DNA of 64,000 bases from Phaseolus vulgaris (taxonomy: Eukaryota > Streptophyta > Magnoliopsida > Fabales > Fabaceae): NCBI RefSeq assembly GCF_000499845.2, contig NC_023750.2:1750824-1814823 (forward strand), in the 5' to 3' direction. This document shows, piece after piece, positions 62,401 through 64,000 of this stretch. The translations under genes were made by a program, and so were the position numbers. The notes beneath the pieces were generated by a model. It saw only the letters and a list, made by a program, of their open reading frames with translations, had not been told where the DNA came from and searched no databases. Numbering within the stretch: the stretch's first letter is position 1; each line of letters starts with the position of its first letter.

Positions 62401-63963
62401 CATTAAAAGTCTAAGACTGCTATCATTGTGGGATATAAACTATTTTTACTACAGCATTGGTCAATATGCAATCAACAACACCCACCCCTCATGTTGATGA
62501 CGGGGAAGTTGGACCTCTCGAGATGGTTCAATAATAACATAATAATGGCTGGTCTTATATGCTTAAGAACATCTCCACTTGTTTACAATAGTTTTTTCTT
62601 ATCAATAAAAATATTGCTTTAATATGGCCCTATAAACATAACTTCTTTAAAATCGAAGAGTAGCATCAAATATTGACACGGACACTATCTCGGCACGCAT
62701 AATCTCTAAAATATAGAACATGGAGACACGGATTTATATATTACATTATTATGAATTTTGTGACAGGAGATTATCATCATCGATGGAAAAAACATTTTAG
62801 TTGAAATTCATTTTTAAAGACAAATTAACAACTTTAACAAATTACACAATATATAAAGATATGATAGGAGATTAAATAAAAACATTCTCAATAATACATA
62901 TATAATTTAAATATTTCTTATTATATATAGAATTTGTTCTTTATTTCTATAATCATAATAGAAACTTATACAATAAGTTTAATTGTCTTTTGAATTACAC
63001 ATTTCACCAATACATGTCGAGTATCGTACGCATGTTAATGTACGTGTCAGACACATGGACACAGCATTTAAAAGGCATGTCCAACTTTTTAATAGAACAC
63101 TTCACCGATACGTGTCATACGCATGTGTGAGACATATGGACACACCATTTAAGAGGCGTGCCCAGCTTCATATCTTCAATTTTAAGAATTCTATGTTTGT
63201 ATTATTTAAGGAACTCGTAAACAACTTCTATTGGAAATGGTTGAGAGCAACCGACAAGAGCAATTCTAGTAGAATCCTAAAATCTGGGTTTTTGTTCTAC
63301 GAGTCAATTCTAACTGTTTCCCATGTGTAGATTATTCGGTGAATGTGCAATCATCTGGAAAAGTGTAACACTAGAAATTAAAAGAGCAAAGAGGAGTGAC
63401 AGACCGTCTTGGGAGAGGAGAGGATAATCAGAGGCACTGAGATTGAGAAACCAGTCCCAGTGGGGAACCCTCTTGAGCAACAAGGCAATGCCGTGAAGAG
63501 TAGAAGCAACCATGGTGGGGCCCTTGTAGGTGACCAAATCAGACTTACCCACGACCATGACGTTCCCAAACGCCGCAAACACAGTCTCGAACTTGACGTA
63601 CTTGGCCAGCTCGAGCCTCTCCGCATCAGAAGCTTCTAGATCGAGATGAAGCAGGTAGTAGTTTCTGGGATGATACACTGCCTGAAGGACCCTCTTCAGC
63701 TGCGCTTCCTCCCCTTTTGTACCCGTCAACAGGTACGCCAATCTGGGAAGACCCACTCCAACTTCTTCCGTTAAATTGAACGAAGAAGAAGACCATGTTG
63801 CAGAAGAATAAGAAGATGGTTTAGATGAAGAAGAAGAAGAAGAGGGTTTGGTGAGGGTAAGAAGCAAGAGGGTGATGCATATTGTTACAATGGCGATCGT
63901 CATCATCCATTTTTTTGGTCTGTAGGAGTGGTGGTGGTTGTGGGAATTATGGTTTCGTTTCAT
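56480..63963 (-). CDS. GT14 family glycosyltransferase (beta-glucuronosyltransferase-like)
   Basis: Four exons, 63405-63963, 58613-58688, 58405-58520 and 56480-56994, join in frame across GT-AG introns to give 421 residues, the usual size for plant GT14. It is a type II Golgi protein: basic, His-rich cytosolic end, one membrane span at residues 19-37 (WMMTIAIVTICITLLLLTL), then a Ser-rich stem. Catalytic-domain landmarks are PRLAYLLTGTKGE, YYLLHLDLEA, WDWFLNLSASDYPLLSQDD (spanning the exon 1-2 junction), GSPWIVLTKSFLEFC, LLMYYTNFLSSPEGYFHTVI and CFGSPLLGKDPCTVYG. Plant members such as GlcAT14A add glucuronic acid to arabinogalactan proteins; this is known of the family, not shown here. The ATG at 63963 is used because the frame upstream has only TTG. 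Introns 1 (4.7 kb) and 3 (1.4 kb) hold transposon debris. Confidence 0.92.
57140..57490 (-). repeat. possible LTR fragment with TATA box in GT14 intron 3
   Basis: On the minus strand it starts TGTTATTTTTTAGATAATTTTG (57490), has TTATATATAAAGCAAGG (about 57400-57416), then a CT-rich leader-like stretch, and ends near GTAGACGATTGTTGGGGTTGG. It is richer in G+C than the surrounding intron. This resembles an LTR with promoter and transcribed leader, but no target duplication or partner was found. Confidence 0.3.
58777..58990 (+). mobile_element. TRIM LTR fragments in GT14 intron 1
   Basis: GAGATCTTATATCGACTGGA ... TATATAAGTGGGTACAAAC ... CCGGTTTTGTGAGGTTAAGTG ... matches the TRIM LTR of 28012-28130, here on the plus strand and diverged. 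A second partial copy (GTGGGTGAAAGTCTTACC ... AGTTAGACTTAAATTCC) follows at about 58918-58985. Confidence 0.75.
59452..59790 (-). pseudogene. copia gag-protease fragment in GT14 intron 1
   Basis: The minus-strand open stretch carries STPWIIDLGATYHHITCSFD, a copia protease motif with Leu in place of Ser after the catalytic Asp (DSGA becomes DLGA). It is preceded by a Gln/Ser-rich gag tail. Truncated on both sides. Confidence 0.8.
59830..61060 (-). pseudogene. degenerate copia RT-RNase H plus 3' LTR in GT14 intron 1
   Basis: Minus strand: RT pieces near 60920-61020, then IGKLIYLFHMRPNITHAISV (60670-60600) and a CMQEIYQILPYLK region, then degraded RNase H to about 60050. A polypurine-like AATTTGAGGAGAAG near 60034-60047 precedes an LTR-like stretch down to about 59830. 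It is related to the old copia at 2131-3960: the plus-strand TGCATCAGTATA motif is shared at about 2460 and 60473. Confidence 0.75.
61090..61205 (+). mobile_element. TRIM solo LTR fragment in GT14 intron 1
   Basis: GTAGATCTCACATCCACTAGA ... TATATAAATGGGTGCAAACC ... CGGTTTTATGGGGTTGAGTT ... AGGCTTAAAACC is the same LTR family as 28012-28130, in plus orientation. A weaker inverted scrap (AAGTTTAACTCAACCCTAAA) lies at about 61686-61730. Confidence 0.8.
62985..63180. repeat. imperfect tandem duplication of about 95 bp in GT14 intron 1
   Basis: Two units: CACATTTCACCAATACATGTC ... GGACACAGCATTTAAAAGGC and AACACTTCACCGATACGTGTC ... GGACACACCATTTAAGAGGC. The second unit lacks about 15 bp. The same family occurs once at about 49880-49955. 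Confidence 0.85.
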
Positions 63964-64000
63964 GTTTTTGGGTGTTTCCAATGCTTCTTAGCTGTTATTT

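Noticed and set aside
63378..63639. Two frames overlapping GT14 exon 1
   Set aside because: Shadows of the GT14 frame, which has continuous family motifs and proper splice junctions.

Overview
This is a plant nuclear window of about 65-70% A+T with spliced genes, short exons and many LTR retrotransposons and MITEs. The repeats (tRNA-iMet-primed TRIM elements, Tourist-like MITEs, the style of the Ty1/copia polyproteins) look like those of a phaseoloid legume such as Vigna or Phaseolus. That placement is recalled from repeat style, not searched. There are no bacterial, CRISPR, rRNA or recognisable tRNA features.

Layout. 1-2130 is the 5' end of a young, apparently gag-less Ty1/copia element on the minus strand, inserted into the RNase H region of an older dead copia (2131-3960). 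4615-8156 holds seven minus-strand exons of an EMB1974-type NHL-domain protein; its NHL-repeat half is not in view. 8.4-17.4 kb is A/T-rich, with MITE-like, CACTA-like and TRIM remnants, a duplicated coding-like segment and a 90-bp tandem repeat. 17444-17734 is an intact CLE41/44-type (TDIF) peptide precursor. 18.8-24.1 kb holds gypsy, hAT and copia remnants. 26042-27568 and 43659-45185 are two inverted copies of a two-exon BAHD acyltransferase gene, with no difference found over about 1.37 kb and an abrupt change to about 15% divergence at the 3' end. Between them lies a plastid-targeted gene resembling Arabidopsis At4g13200 (32578-38784), whose second intron carries a whole degenerate copia element. 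42576-43201 is a solo LTR with a perfect 5-bp target duplication. 47999-49391 is a 1.39-kb TAA microsatellite without G or C. 55215-55469 is a small conserved-looking membrane protein. 56480-63963 is a four-exon GT14 glycosyltransferase whose introns carry more copia and TRIM debris.

The genes do not form a pathway: cell-wall or arabinogalactan glycosylation (GT14), acyl-ester specialised metabolism (BAHD pair), vascular stem-cell peptide signalling (CLE) and organelle proteins (NHL/EMB1974 and At4g13200 types). The strongest leads are the conversion-like BAHD pair, the TDIF variant with Q at position 11, the possibly beheaded NHL gene, the gag-less copia and the giant TAA tract. I found no clear evidence of a wholly new system.
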